This document shows positions 37,201 through 45,055 of a stretch of 64,000 nt of DNA, piece after piece. The DNA is from Glandiceps talaboti (Eukaryota; Hemichordata; Enteropneusta; Spengelidae), in contig NW_027554295.1 of NCBI RefSeq assembly GCF_964340395.1, positions 62,001 to 126,000 of the forward strand, written 5' to 3'. The notes beneath the pieces were generated by a model. It did not search any database and had not been told where the DNA came from. It worked only from the letters and a program-made list of their open reading frames with translations. How positions within the stretch are numbered: the stretch's first letter is position 1; every line of letters begins with the position of its first letter. A program made the position numbers and the translations under genes.

Positions 37201-38552
37201 GCCTTGTAACCAATTGAATAAAGAACTTGCTTAATGGCCATTATACTTGGATTTTTAGCTCTGTATGCAGTGTTTTTGAGCAATTCATTTGCATCTTCGG
37301 GTGTCGTGGCATAGAGATGAGCAATCGAGCTCACCTGTACCAATCTTTGTGTGTCATGTATATTGGTACCACTCAGACTGGTCACAAGGGATTGTGTAGA
37401 TTTGAAGTGTTGTATTGAGGGAAACAGGCGATTAATAAAGTAGACAGGATGAACCATTTCGATATCTAATTCGTATGACTTGAATTTCATCATAGACATT
37501 GCTATTTCGTCTATGAGTTTGTTTCTTGGGGCATTTTCACTTATCTGTGTCAAACTGTAGTCATCGCCATCTTCGTCATTGGCACAGTCCATGAGGTTCT
37601 GTAACAGTTGTTGTCGAGTATTGTTGTTTCCTGTTGTTTCATTGTTGTCTTGGTGTAGAAAGTGTGCCATTTCGTCAATGTGTTTGTTTGTTCCATGACG
37701 TCGTACAGAGTAAGTGAATAGATATTGGGGTGTTAACAATTCGTACCGTCTTTCCCATGCTGCTGGCTCGTCACTCTCACGAATCTTGCACGACATGTCA
37801 TTCAAATCCATGGCATTGCAATCCGAAAACTTGTACATGTGGTATAGTTCTAGACACTTGTCGAAGTCGGCCAGACGGTACACTTTAGGCAGTGCTTTAC
37901 ATTCGTCTGAATTGTCATGATATTTTTTCATGAGAGAATTTGCATAACCAATTTCCATGTCGAATTCCTTTCTCTCTTTTGACTTGTGAACACGTTTTCT
38001 TCGTTTTGCATTATGCATAACGAGACCGTCTTCCAAATTGTTTCTTTCCTCACACACGTCGTTTATCTGTTTCAGTTGAATGGGTTGTAGATCGACGTGT
38101 TCGAAATCGATCTGAAGAAGTTCGTGGTACTGTCTGAGAGAATGGTTCACGAGAATCGTGTCTTCAACAACACATCTCAGCGTGTCCGTTTTCGGATGTA
38201 TGCCAATGTCTTGATATATCAGCCAAAAGATGTGCCCGTAAGGCTTTACAGAGTCCTCTTTGGACAGGGTTAAGTTTCCACATAAATTGAGAATGGACGC
38301 TGCCACAAAGACGTTTCCCCTCTTTGACTTGATGTAATTTGCCATGCGAAAGAGTGTCTGCAGGAGTGTGTACGTATACGGTTTACAGCCGTATAGTGAT
38401 TGGTTGGGTGCTTCTAAGTCCATTACTTCGACGGCCATGCATTTGACTGTGTGTTGATCTGGCCATGCCAACCATGGTAAAGACTTTTCGTTTTGAATGA
38501 GTTTACTTGGCCGAATTTCACAGGGCAGTGTTCCTCTCTTGATGGCTGACAT
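34275..38552 (-). CDS. Giant AAA+ ATPase, SF3-like replicative helicase
   Basis: A 1425-residue protein from ATG 38,552. A textbook Walker A, GPPGTGKS, is at residues 576-583, preceded by a hydrophobic strand (FHGLFL). About 110 residues later comes ATFIAMNEKNL, a sensor-1/motif C-like Asn at a strand end, then a DSRM arginine-finger-like element. This order fits an SF3/AAA+ helicase. The first 500 residues are helical with no motif I know; the last 500 have scattered Cys (CICEGMC, CGCLRFD). It is head to head with the primase, 138 bases apart. Together they look like a helicase-primase module. Helicase activity is inferred. Confidence 0.7.
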   Translation of the reverse strand: MSAIKRGTLPCEIRPSKLIQNEKSLPWLAWPDQHTVKCMAVEVMDLEAPNQSLYGCKPYTYTLLQTLFRMANYIKSKRGNVFVAASILNLCGNLTLSKEDSVKPYGHIFWLIYQDIGIHPKTDTLRCVVEDTILVNHSLRQYHELLQIDFEHVDLQPIQLKQINDVCEERNNLEDGLVMHNAKRRKRVHKSKERKEFDMEIGYANSLMKKYHDNSDECKALPKVYRLADFDKCLELYHMYKFSDCNAMDLNDMSCKIRESDEPAAWERRYELLTPQYLFTYSVRRHGTNKHIDEMAHFLHQDNNETTGNNNTRQQLLQNLMDCANDEDGDDYSLTQISENAPRNKLIDEIAMSMMKFKSYELDIEMVHPVYFINRLFPSIQHFKSTQSLVTSLSGTNIHDTQRLVQVSSIAHLYATTPEDANELLKNTAYRAKNPSIMAIKQVLYSIGYKAAKYPQEATKYIQFYKKLHESERLSMAGAIKCSYRDSVVWFNNTTGFVGRCLNAMRSPHTGQRIPMVCDTIRHLDIGYQFLFSLLQMISCATGTQHTLVELLYILLSGFKQLKPHKSMSFHGLFLGPPGTGKSRLMAVARAIVGKDYSYVLNYKSRKSSLVPSNEDVSKKICFNPEFVVCSSASGNGNPLATEQSAESAAMKEELDTGYTRSRRVETITNPLTGHTMHMNTETDNVCDYATFIAMNEKNLCPSLDSRMVTFEVAQCNMTTLPSEADTLEFKVQDLKVPELYGAIRHIIMETSRLQEVGLFPHRNDNEEPIDYKGMVATWERLGTVCEEMGILYGLKYNMRARARVFDMAVLLAEMFAVVRVYGCPPKHIWDQQDDLNQNDTNVFDHEAFNKITEKHITYLQNTPDHVLHNEVCIEKVPDPADVITAFSIHYQFIEQDRKIARAIVTDTKALDPLQPTETDEGAAYFTLQFANEESLVHKLEKTTGLTSKRCKDALLSMSGMRFNGKPVYKVIALPSHQKQNNQKQQLLFLAAYAAEVYVAENETKINKLCTRLTDVIEKGQCYGEDVSNYTMLYIDDAFLRDVAFLHHLNTAKVHMGTLNTRYASEPPYLTVEGEQPTERVYEVSLHFDIQETRLKLVQRHLLDTMRSARKPIITDNGYVLVDFKHMNVLTCLQPLTSRDLHTTRNRVPLTRKLNRSGQLAIHWSVFLPSNDDLPEVTVVREKCICEGMCINDYFCVNVHLTAAQWETTQYTPPTDSGECGCLRFDGTNIDSEAYVSLTCLNQLVEDRIVSSEQSMIKKVVEKTVFRNMTERKSIVYVDKSHKPSHKNLFYMFQVLDIETLTDRHGGQLPEFSCPNPCKRDFVNSITIKSIFGDTIGNQMAVEEPDQLKLRPGHVSKRKAYISLLADGTVAKLEKEFSSMEEFSQLLGERVLQRVKARQGMYRPFKPDTHMKDFSTGVENKEREI

Positions 38553-38690
38553 TGTTCAAATGAAAAGCTCATATCCTATAGTGCACCTTTTCTATCTATC
38601 TATCTATCAAAAAACGTATATACATGTCTTGTCCCCAGTACGAGGACCTATAAATACAATCACTCTTGTGATTTCACAGTTATTTTAACA
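38553..38690. promoter_or_regulatory. Divergent helicase/primase promoter
   Basis: A 138-base spacer between two replication genes. It has a run of TATC tetramers near 38,593-38,610 and a CCTATAAATAC TATA box near 38,648 facing the primase. No CRE palindrome is visible, unlike many other promoters in the window. Confidence 0.5.
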
Positions 38691-40172
38691 ATGGCTGTCT
38701 TTGAGGACGTTAGGAGCTTGGCTCTTCACACATACAGCCCCTCACAGGGTACCTCACCAAAAGTGATGGAAGACTTTCATTACAATGGCAAAGTTGCCAG
38801 GAGAAAAACAGTGTATTACAAACGTTACTGTATGAAGTTGGTCGAAAACGTGAAACAGTCAGAACTGGCAAATGCATATGCCAATATGGAACCTCCACCA
38901 TATTCCAACAATATTGGTGATTGGTTGTGTTTCGAAATGAGTATACCCACAGATATAATGGTTGTTACTTCTTCAATCATACCACAGCAAACTGTAGACT
39001 CCACAGGTAGACAGTTCACCCTTTTCACGCCTTCTGCATTGGACGGCGTAGTCCAGCACACTACGGCCAATTACTGTGAAGTATTCAGGCCAAACCTGTA
39101 CATAACGTGCATACCCATAGACATCGATGCTGAGCCTGTAAACGATGACATCGAAAAAGCAAAAATCGTTAAAACCATGTTAGTGCAAATTCGAAAAATA
39201 CTACGTGACGAGATGAAAGAATGGACAAAGGGAAAAGTGAGTGAGGTGACCCAATGGCCAATGTTTGTTTACCAAAGCGACACCACAAGTAAACTGTCTT
39301 TGCATTTGTACCAACATTTGCCTGGAAATGTTGTTTTCCAAAACATAAGCGAAGTGAAACGTTTTCTCGATCAAGTAAACAAGAGAATTGGTACGGATTT
39401 GGAAGCAAGACGTGTACTGCAAATGGAATGGGTACAACACGAGGGCCGGAAGTATGTCAGAGACATGGTGAATGGTCGGTTTTGTCACACTGATCCAAGT
39501 ACAGGCTGCAAACATGACTTACCAGCTAATGCAACAAAGACTTTAAAAGTACACAGACAACACTGCATAGACAGTGCAATTTGCTGTCCAAACAAAAGTC
39601 TTCGCTTGCCCTTCTGTTACAAATTGTCTTCGAGCCAAGGAAAACCCGAGAAGAAACTAAAGCCTATGACTGTACTGTGTGACAATCCATCCCTTGTCGA
39701 CACAGAAGCCCTACACAGTACTGTGACTGCACTGGCTCACTATCCTCACGTCACCCCACCGTCACGTGACGTAGTGGGTCTTCTCGTACTACAATGTCCA
39801 GAGCAGGGTACTAGATGTCAACACGTCTTTCAATCAGCACGTAGAAGCGTTTGCAGTGACCAAGAAGTTAAAGAAATCATACAGAAAGTCATCTCTTTTA
39901 TTAGAAACAAATTGGTCATCACAATCGATACTTGGACTCAACACTTAAAGTCTGGCAGGTACCTTTACTTCGACACGCATGAGTCGTTTTGTCCACGAGT
40001 CGGTTACTCCCACAAACAGGCAAAACAGTACTTTGTGTGGGACGAAGACAGGCACGAACTAAGCCAAAAGTGTTGGGCTACGAAATGTAAAGATGTACCA
40101 CTCACAAATGACAAGTGTCTGGAATTTCAGTTCCATTCGTCATCCGTCCGTCCGTCCGTGAGCATACATTAA
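38691..40172 (+). CDS. DNA primase, UL52/PrimPol-type
   Basis: A 493-residue protein from ATG 38,691. The archaeo-eukaryotic primase core is seen as IDID with D144 and D146 at the end of a strand, and SLHLY with H205. The C-terminus has a zinc finger of exact spacing C-x6-H-x19-C-x4-C (C434, H441, C461, C466), the same as in herpesvirus UL52 and eukaryotic PrimPol. It lays primers for DNA synthesis, probably with the helicase read in the opposite direction. Herpesvirus UL52 is near 1050 residues, so this form is short and closer to PrimPol in size (about 560). This is the best family call in the window. Confidence 0.85.
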   Translation: MAVFEDVRSLALHTYSPSQGTSPKVMEDFHYNGKVARRKTVYYKRYCMKLVENVKQSELANAYANMEPPPYSNNIGDWLCFEMSIPTDIMVVTSSIIPQQTVDSTGRQFTLFTPSALDGVVQHTTANYCEVFRPNLYITCIPIDIDAEPVNDDIEKAKIVKTMLVQIRKILRDEMKEWTKGKVSEVTQWPMFVYQSDTTSKLSLHLYQHLPGNVVFQNISEVKRFLDQVNKRIGTDLEARRVLQMEWVQHEGRKYVRDMVNGRFCHTDPSTGCKHDLPANATKTLKVHRQHCIDSAICCPNKSLRLPFCYKLSSSQGKPEKKLKPMTVLCDNPSLVDTEALHSTVTALAHYPHVTPPSRDVVGLLVLQCPEQGTRCQHVFQSARRSVCSDQEVKEIIQKVISFIRNKLVITIDTWTQHLKSGRYLYFDTHESFCPRVGYSHKQAKQYFVWDEDRHELSQKCWATKCKDVPLTNDKCLEFQFHSSSVRPSVSIH

Positions 40173-40197
40173 CATAACAGGTCTTGTCCCATTGTCA

Positions 40198-40773
40198 ATG
40201 ATGTCGGCGGAAGACGTGTTCAGAACTGCATTGATGGAATTGGTCCATTCAATCGCACAAGATCACACAAATGACATTGACATCATGTCGATCACTAACG
40301 AAAACACTTATATTCCAATAAACAATACATTACTCTACGAGTATTGGAACAGGCTGAAGATTAAATACAGTGAAGAAATACGGCTTTGCGTTAACATTCT
40401 ATTCCTTGATATGCAAGAGGACAATGAGGAAAACATCATAATGAAATGGAACATCATGAGGGAAAATCTTCTTTGTCCAAGGAAAGACGAGAATTCGATC
40501 TCTGTGGTCGTTATATATGATAAAGAACAAAGCAACAGCATCCAGATCGATTGTTATCAAGCTATTTTACTTGTAGTCACAGCTTATCTCTGTTTGCATG
40601 CCAAGTCAGGATCATTTCATTGCAGGGTGGATGCGTTTGCAAAAGAAATGGCAAGACATTACGAGAAAGAGAATGGCAATGAGAAAAACATTTTGAGATC
40701 TTTATTTCGATTGGGAATGTTCGGTGTCGAGTGTTTTCTACACTTAATGGCGTACTATGTCAATAAAATTTGA
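40198..40773 (+). CDS. Unknown helical protein
   Basis: A 191-residue protein from the ATG pair at 40,198; the frame extends six bases upstream only with TTG. It is mostly helical, with a hydrophobic helix near 123-140 (YQAILLVVTAYLCLHA) and another at the C-terminus (FGVECFLHLMAYYVN). All-helical shape with two hydrophobic helices could suit a Bcl-2-like fold, but no BH1 NWGR motif is present, so I do not call it. It follows the primase by 25 bases, same strand. Confidence 0.5.
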   Translation: MMSAEDVFRTALMELVHSIAQDHTNDIDIMSITNENTYIPINNTLLYEYWNRLKIKYSEEIRLCVNILFLDMQEDNEENIIMKWNIMRENLLCPRKDENSISVVVIYDKEQSNSIQIDCYQAILLVVTAYLCLHAKSGSFHCRVDAFAKEMARHYEKENGNEKNILRSLFRLGMFGVECFLHLMAYYVNKI

Positions 40774-40967
40774 CTTTTTTTAACACTGAAACGTTGTTTA
40801 CTCACTTTGTCGAATATGGGGCGCCCTCTTACGATGCTTACCTGCTAAATGACCGGTCGTTCGATAACCGGAACACGCCGTATATGTTGTCTCTGTGTTA
40901 GCAAATGTGTGTGGCGCGAGCAAACTGAAAGTAATTTAAAAAAAAAACACAAACAAGAAAAACAGTT
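40774..40967. other. Spacer with no gene
   Basis: Between the gene ending at 40,773 and the tRNA-like sequence. Slightly higher G/C than the surroundings. I see no promoter or repeat in it. Confidence 0.4.
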
Positions 40968-41053
40968 TTCCCCGAGCCGGGCTCGAACCAGCATCTGTGA
41001 TCTGTTTGAATAAAATTCATCAATCACTGCTCTACCAATTGAGCTACCAGGGA
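40968..41053 (-). tRNA. tRNA-like gene, odd anticodon loop
   Basis: Read on the minus strand it folds as a tRNA: acceptor TCCCTGG pairs with TCGGGGA (with two G-T pairs), D arm GCTC/GAGC, T arm GCTGG-TTCGAGC-CCGGC. Box A (TAGCTCAATTGGTAGAGC) and box B (GGTTCGAGCCC) are good. The anticodon stem GTGAT/ATCAC encloses 21 bases where 7 are expected. No clear anticodon with U33 is visible, and the loop holds the hairpin TGAAT-TTT-ATTCA. It may be an intron-bearing tRNA or a tRNA pseudogene. Confidence 0.55.
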
Positions 41054-41439
41054 CGACTAACGTTGGCTAGGTATTTGCTATGGTTGATAGAGGTGACTAT
41101 TTGATAAAGAAAAAAATACAAAGAAAGAAAGAAAGAATATTGACAATAACATTTTTATGGGTCTTTTTTGAGCTATCTTTTTGTTTTGATCACGACATAG
41201 AAATAGTATATGATTCGGCAACTATGTTCCAAAACTGAGAAAGAACACGCCAATGGGAATGATGTGAAAGGTAAAAGCTATGACATTACATTTTTGTTGT
41301 GACATTATGTTTTAACAAAAGTAATCAACATCTTAAGTGAACGAGACGAGCCGTTTTGATAAAAATTATGACGTCAACACTATGACATATTGATTCTTTC
41401 AAAAACAAATTGTGACGTGAACGAGACACACACAATATG

Positions 41440-41915
41440 GCATGCACGATATCGAATCGTTCAATAAATATGACGTCAACGTGTTACGTGAACAAGACAC
41501 AAACCATGACATCAGATAGACGATATCGAATTGTTCAAAAAAAAAATGACATCAACGTGTTACGTGAAAAAGACATACACCATGACATCAGATACACGAT
41601 ATCGAATTGTTCAAAAAAAAATGACGTCAACGTGTTACGTGAACGAGACACACACCATGACATCAGATACACGATACGAATTGTTCAAAAAAAATATGAC
41701 GTCAACGTGTTACGTGAACGAGACATACACCATGACATCAGATACACGATATTGAATTGTTCCAAAAAAATATGACGTCAACGTGTTACGTGCACGAGAC
41801 ACACACCATGACATCAGATACACGATATCGAATCGTCCAAAAAATATATGACGTCAATGTGTTACGTGAAAAAGACATGCATGATATCGAATCTTTCAAA
41901 AAGTATGACGTTTTG
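41440..41915 (+). repeat. 76-bp tandem array with CRE sites
   Basis: About six units of 74-78 bases. Each has TATGACGTCAACGTGTTACG, then a GAACGAGACA-like part, CCATGACATCAGATA and CGATATCGAATTGTTC. Landmarks fall near 41,467, 41,545, 41,619, 41,695, 41,770 and 41,846. Looser copies extend to 41,340 and 41,990. The array ends 50 bases before the TATA box of the spliced gene at 42,041, so it is probably a stacked enhancer; an origin role is also possible. Small open frames across it are repeat by-products. Confidence 0.85.
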
Positions 41916-42040
41916 CACACATCAAGTACATGTCGTCAACATTTTGTGTTGAGCCTTTCTCGTACGAAGATTATGACGTCAGAAGGCAATGGAAATAGTA
42001 TATAAATGTCGATGGACGGGGGATTTTTTACCATTCAATT

Positions 42041-42801
42041 ATGTATTTCACAGGGAAGAGTACACTACAGAAAAAGAGGAAAGCCGATGAAGCTTTTGCC
42101 AGTGAATTACCATTGGCAAATTCCATGTCATCTGCGCCTCCTTTGGCCAACAAGCATTACAAACCGTACGACTACTTGGCTTACATTGTAAGTAACATAG
42201 ATATGTTGAATGAATGAATGAATGAATGAATGAATGAATGAATGAATATATATACTCTATCTCTTTCGCTTGTATTGCATGTTTTACAATTCACTATGCA
42301 ATGTGGATGACAACGTTCTCTTTTTCTATGTTGTTCTTACAGGAACTCAGACAGAGTGTTCTCCGACAATTCAATCCAGAGAATATACCATTCCATCAGT
42401 ATGCAACCGTTATGATGGTATTGGATGACATGAAAGAAACATGCAAAATCAAAACACCCTTGGGCATTTCTGTCGTTGGGATGGCCAAAGTTCTTCGTCA
42501 CATCAAAAGCGGCAACGATGACGGACGGTTGGTGTGGAAGTTTACAAATGTACTGGCAGTATGGGCGCCGTTTTTTAACCTTGCATTTGAAAAACTGCAG
42601 GAACTGAATGCCGATTTGTTCGAACAGCTTGTTAAGCTTCTCCCTCATGGTAAAGAGCTTCCGAGTGTTGACCAAATCATTGCAATACGAAACCAAGTAG
42701 AAAACAGTGAGGAGTATATACAGGATTTTTTATACTTTGTGGAACTACTTGCAGAAGTGATGCACCAACAAAGTACACAGCCACTATCAACCAGTGACTA
42801 A
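42041..42801 (+). CDS. Two-exon gene, small nuclear-type protein
   Basis: A TATATAAATG box near 41,998 precedes ATG 42,041. Exon 1 is 42,041-42,187 (49 codons, with a KKRK basic motif), ending at a GTAAGT donor. Intron 42,188-42,342 holds a GAAT microsatellite and ends in TTGTTCTTACAG. Exon 2 is 42,343-42,801, in phase 0, giving 201 residues in total. The protein is helical with no known domain (IPFHQYATVMMVLDDMKE, LWKFTNVLAVWAPFF-like stretches). The upstream CRE array is likely its enhancer. Splicing is rare among the genes to the left, which makes this gene stand out. Function unknown. Confidence 0.65.
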
Positions 42802-42967
42802 TTGTTTTCAATCACGTTTTTTTTAAATTACACAATGACAATAAATGTTTTATTAAGAATATTTTATTGCGAATAGATGTATTTGATTTGTGTGATGATG
42901 TACAAGCATGAGAGAGAGACTCTGAGAGAGATACAAAAAAAGAAGATTCTGAAGTTCTTATTTCTTA

Positions 42968-43642
42968 TCAATGCATCTCGTGTTCATCTAGGGGGTTGGA
43001 ACCATGTTTATCCAGTGCACGACAAACGATTGAAATGATGATACCCACTACAATCAACCCAATGAATATTGCTATTGCAATACTGACTTTCAATGCAGAA
43101 AAACCGTTTGATGTTTTCTGGTTTGTTCTTGTGTCGTTAGTAGATGTGATGTCCTCGAAAACGTATGAAACATCTTTGATGTCGTACGTATTACTATCAC
43201 CTTCTGTTTCTGTTGTCGCGTCTTCACACAGTCGAGTTGTCAATACTCTGCTACGAATGAATCTGTCTATTGATGGATGACATTTCCATTTACCGAAATT
43301 GAAACGATCCTTTTTATCCACGTCACAAAGACAATCACATCCTTTGTATTCGTATTTCAGGTTTAATATTTTTGTGGATTCTCTTACTGATTCAACCAGT
43401 TCACCCGGAATTATACAGGCTTTTGTCGCATTGCATAAACAGGGGGCCGAATGATTAGCATTGGTGAAAATGCAATGTAAATCTCGATCAGACAACCATT
43501 TACTGTCTTTTCTCCATTGCTGTACATGTAGATTACATTCGTCATCTATTAGGTTGTCATTGTGGTAGTGAGGTAGTGTTAAACACACGCTCAACAGGCA
43601 AAATAGAACGGCAGAAGTGATGATGGCAGAGTGCACTGTCAT
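42968..43642 (-). CDS. Type I membrane glycoprotein, Cys-rich
   Basis: A 224-residue protein from ATG 43,642. A signal peptide (IITSAVLFCLLSVCLTLP) is followed by an ectodomain with a CLCN...C and CDCLCDVD pattern like the C-x-C-x-C blocks of the secreted protein at 26,659. Sites NHS, NAT and NDT may be glycosylated. One membrane segment lies at about 185-208 (VSIAIAIFIGLIVVGIIISIV), with a short charged tail. It may share ancestry with the 26,659 protein (inference). Probable envelope or host-surface protein. Confidence 0.6.
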   Translation of the reverse strand: MTVHSAIITSAVLFCLLSVCLTLPHYHNDNLIDDECNLHVQQWRKDSKWLSDRDLHCIFTNANHSAPCLCNATKACIIPGELVESVRESTKILNLKYEYKGCDCLCDVDKKDRFNFGKWKCHPSIDRFIRSRVLTTRLCEDATTETEGDSNTYDIKDVSYVFEDITSTNDTRTNQKTSNGFSALKVSIAIAIFIGLIVVGIIISIVCRALDKHGSNPLDEHEMH

Positions 43643-43725
43643 TTTTTTTGTATCCAACCAACCGTGACAATGTAAAGAGCTCGAGGAACATGTACATTAA
43701 TATACAAAAGTTAACATGGTGAGAA

Positions 43726-44997
43726 TTAGTATTCACTTTCTATATCATAGTCTCGCAATACTTGTTGGAAAGCTTCATCCTCCTCCTCATCATCCTCATC
43801 ATCATCATCAACATCGTCTTCCTCGTCAGCTTCACCTATAGTCATTTGTCCGTCCATATCATCTGTCGTGTTTTCAAAGATAGATTTGGGGAAGAGAATT
43901 TTTTTGAGTACACACGACACGTCGTTCCATTTGTTTTCATACGAGGCTACTCTGTACTGTACCTCCACTGTAAGTCGCAAGGGATAAACGTTGTTGTAGT
44001 CATAATGCCTGTTCAATATTAAAACCAAACGCTTGTTCCTGCAGTCTTTGACCCCACTGACCTCTTGCAAGTGTTTAGCCCAAGCGACGAATTTCTTTAT
44101 GACGTCAAACGGTATTACTGCAGCCACACCTTCGCCTTTCTTATTGTGTCTCATGGGATACTGTCCTCTTCCAGTGGATCTGTCAATCTCCAGTAGTTTT
44201 TCGTCAAAAGCACCATGAAGACAACACTTCACAGTTTCGTTCATCACTGCCGCTATTAAAAGAGATTGCAAGTCGTCCCTGTCTTCTTCTCCTTCTTCAC
44301 CTGTCACTATTAAACCGTGTTTTTTGTCTTCGATGACAGCTTTGTATCTCGTGAAATCCGACAGTTCGATATGATAACCCCTCTGTTCTAAACGAAAGTG
44401 TAGGGGGGAGCCTACAAACGATTCGATATTGCATTTTTCTGTTTTTGGTCTCTTTATGGTGACTACCGTCGACGATTGGTAATTATTGGCCACTTCGCCC
44501 AATCTGTCGATATGTCTGGTATCGTTGGAAAAGACTGCTTTGTCGTTTCCCGGTTTACTGGCATCTTTTATGTTGTATTCACAAAACTGCATTGCCTTGT
44601 CATCGACGATACATTGTTTAGGTACTGCCAAATCCCTATGCCTGTGATTTTCGTTGTCTGCCAGATACACCGACCACGTATAGTAAAAAGGTTTTTGTGA
44701 AGACGATTCCACTGGACTAACTTTCATAGAATCAAGTATCCACCATTTTGGTAAAGGGCCTTCTCTGAAATCGGGATTTGTAGTTTTATTACATAACACA
44801 ATTGATTTTGACGAAAACGATGTTTCAAAGAGTCGGTGGTCTTTTAACCTTGATTTGTCGATACCATTGGCTAGAAGGATGGGTTCTTTTGCCGGATCAT
44901 TCATTTGGAGAGATTCGAAGATTGTGTTTGGTGTTAGTAACACTGTGCGTTTGATAGAGCGAACAAGCCATTGTTTCGGTGCAATGTAATCAGCCAT
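43726..44997 (-). CDS. Acidic-tailed protein, unknown
   Basis: A 423-residue protein taken from ATG 44,997; an ATG at 45,027 adds ten hydrophobic residues. The body is mixed alpha/beta with few Cys. The last 60 residues are extremely acidic (Glu/Asp run DDVDDDDEDDEEEDE), as found in some single-strand DNA-binding and histone-chaperone proteins. It lies next to the FEN-like nuclease on the same strand, so a role in DNA replication is possible, for example as a binding or clamp protein, but no motif supports this. Function unknown. Confidence 0.5.
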   Translation of the reverse strand: MADYIAPKQWLVRSIKRTVLLTPNTIFESLQMNDPAKEPILLANGIDKSRLKDHRLFETSFSSKSIVLCNKTTNPDFREGPLPKWWILDSMKVSPVESSSQKPFYYTWSVYLADNENHRHRDLAVPKQCIVDDKAMQFCEYNIKDASKPGNDKAVFSNDTRHIDRLGEVANNYQSSTVVTIKRPKTEKCNIESFVGSPLHFRLEQRGYHIELSDFTRYKAVIEDKKHGLIVTGEEGEEDRDDLQSLLIAAVMNETVKCCLHGAFDEKLLEIDRSTGRGQYPMRHNKKGEGVAAVIPFDVIKKFVAWAKHLQEVSGVKDCRNKRLVLILNRHYDYNNVYPLRLTVEVQYRVASYENKWNDVSCVLKKILFPKSIFENTTDDMDGQMTIGEADEEDDVDDDDEDDEEEDEAFQQVLRDYDIESEY

Positions 44998-45055
44998 GCT
45001 AGTCAACAAAACACAAAACACAAACATTTATACTTGAGTATTTTTTATTGCAATT

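Noticed and set aside
40198-40773. Viral Bcl-2
   Set aside because: All-helical with two hydrophobic helices, but no NWGR or other BH motif.
41437-42005. Repeated short proteins in the 76-bp array
   Set aside because: Repeat by-product; the array looks regulatory.
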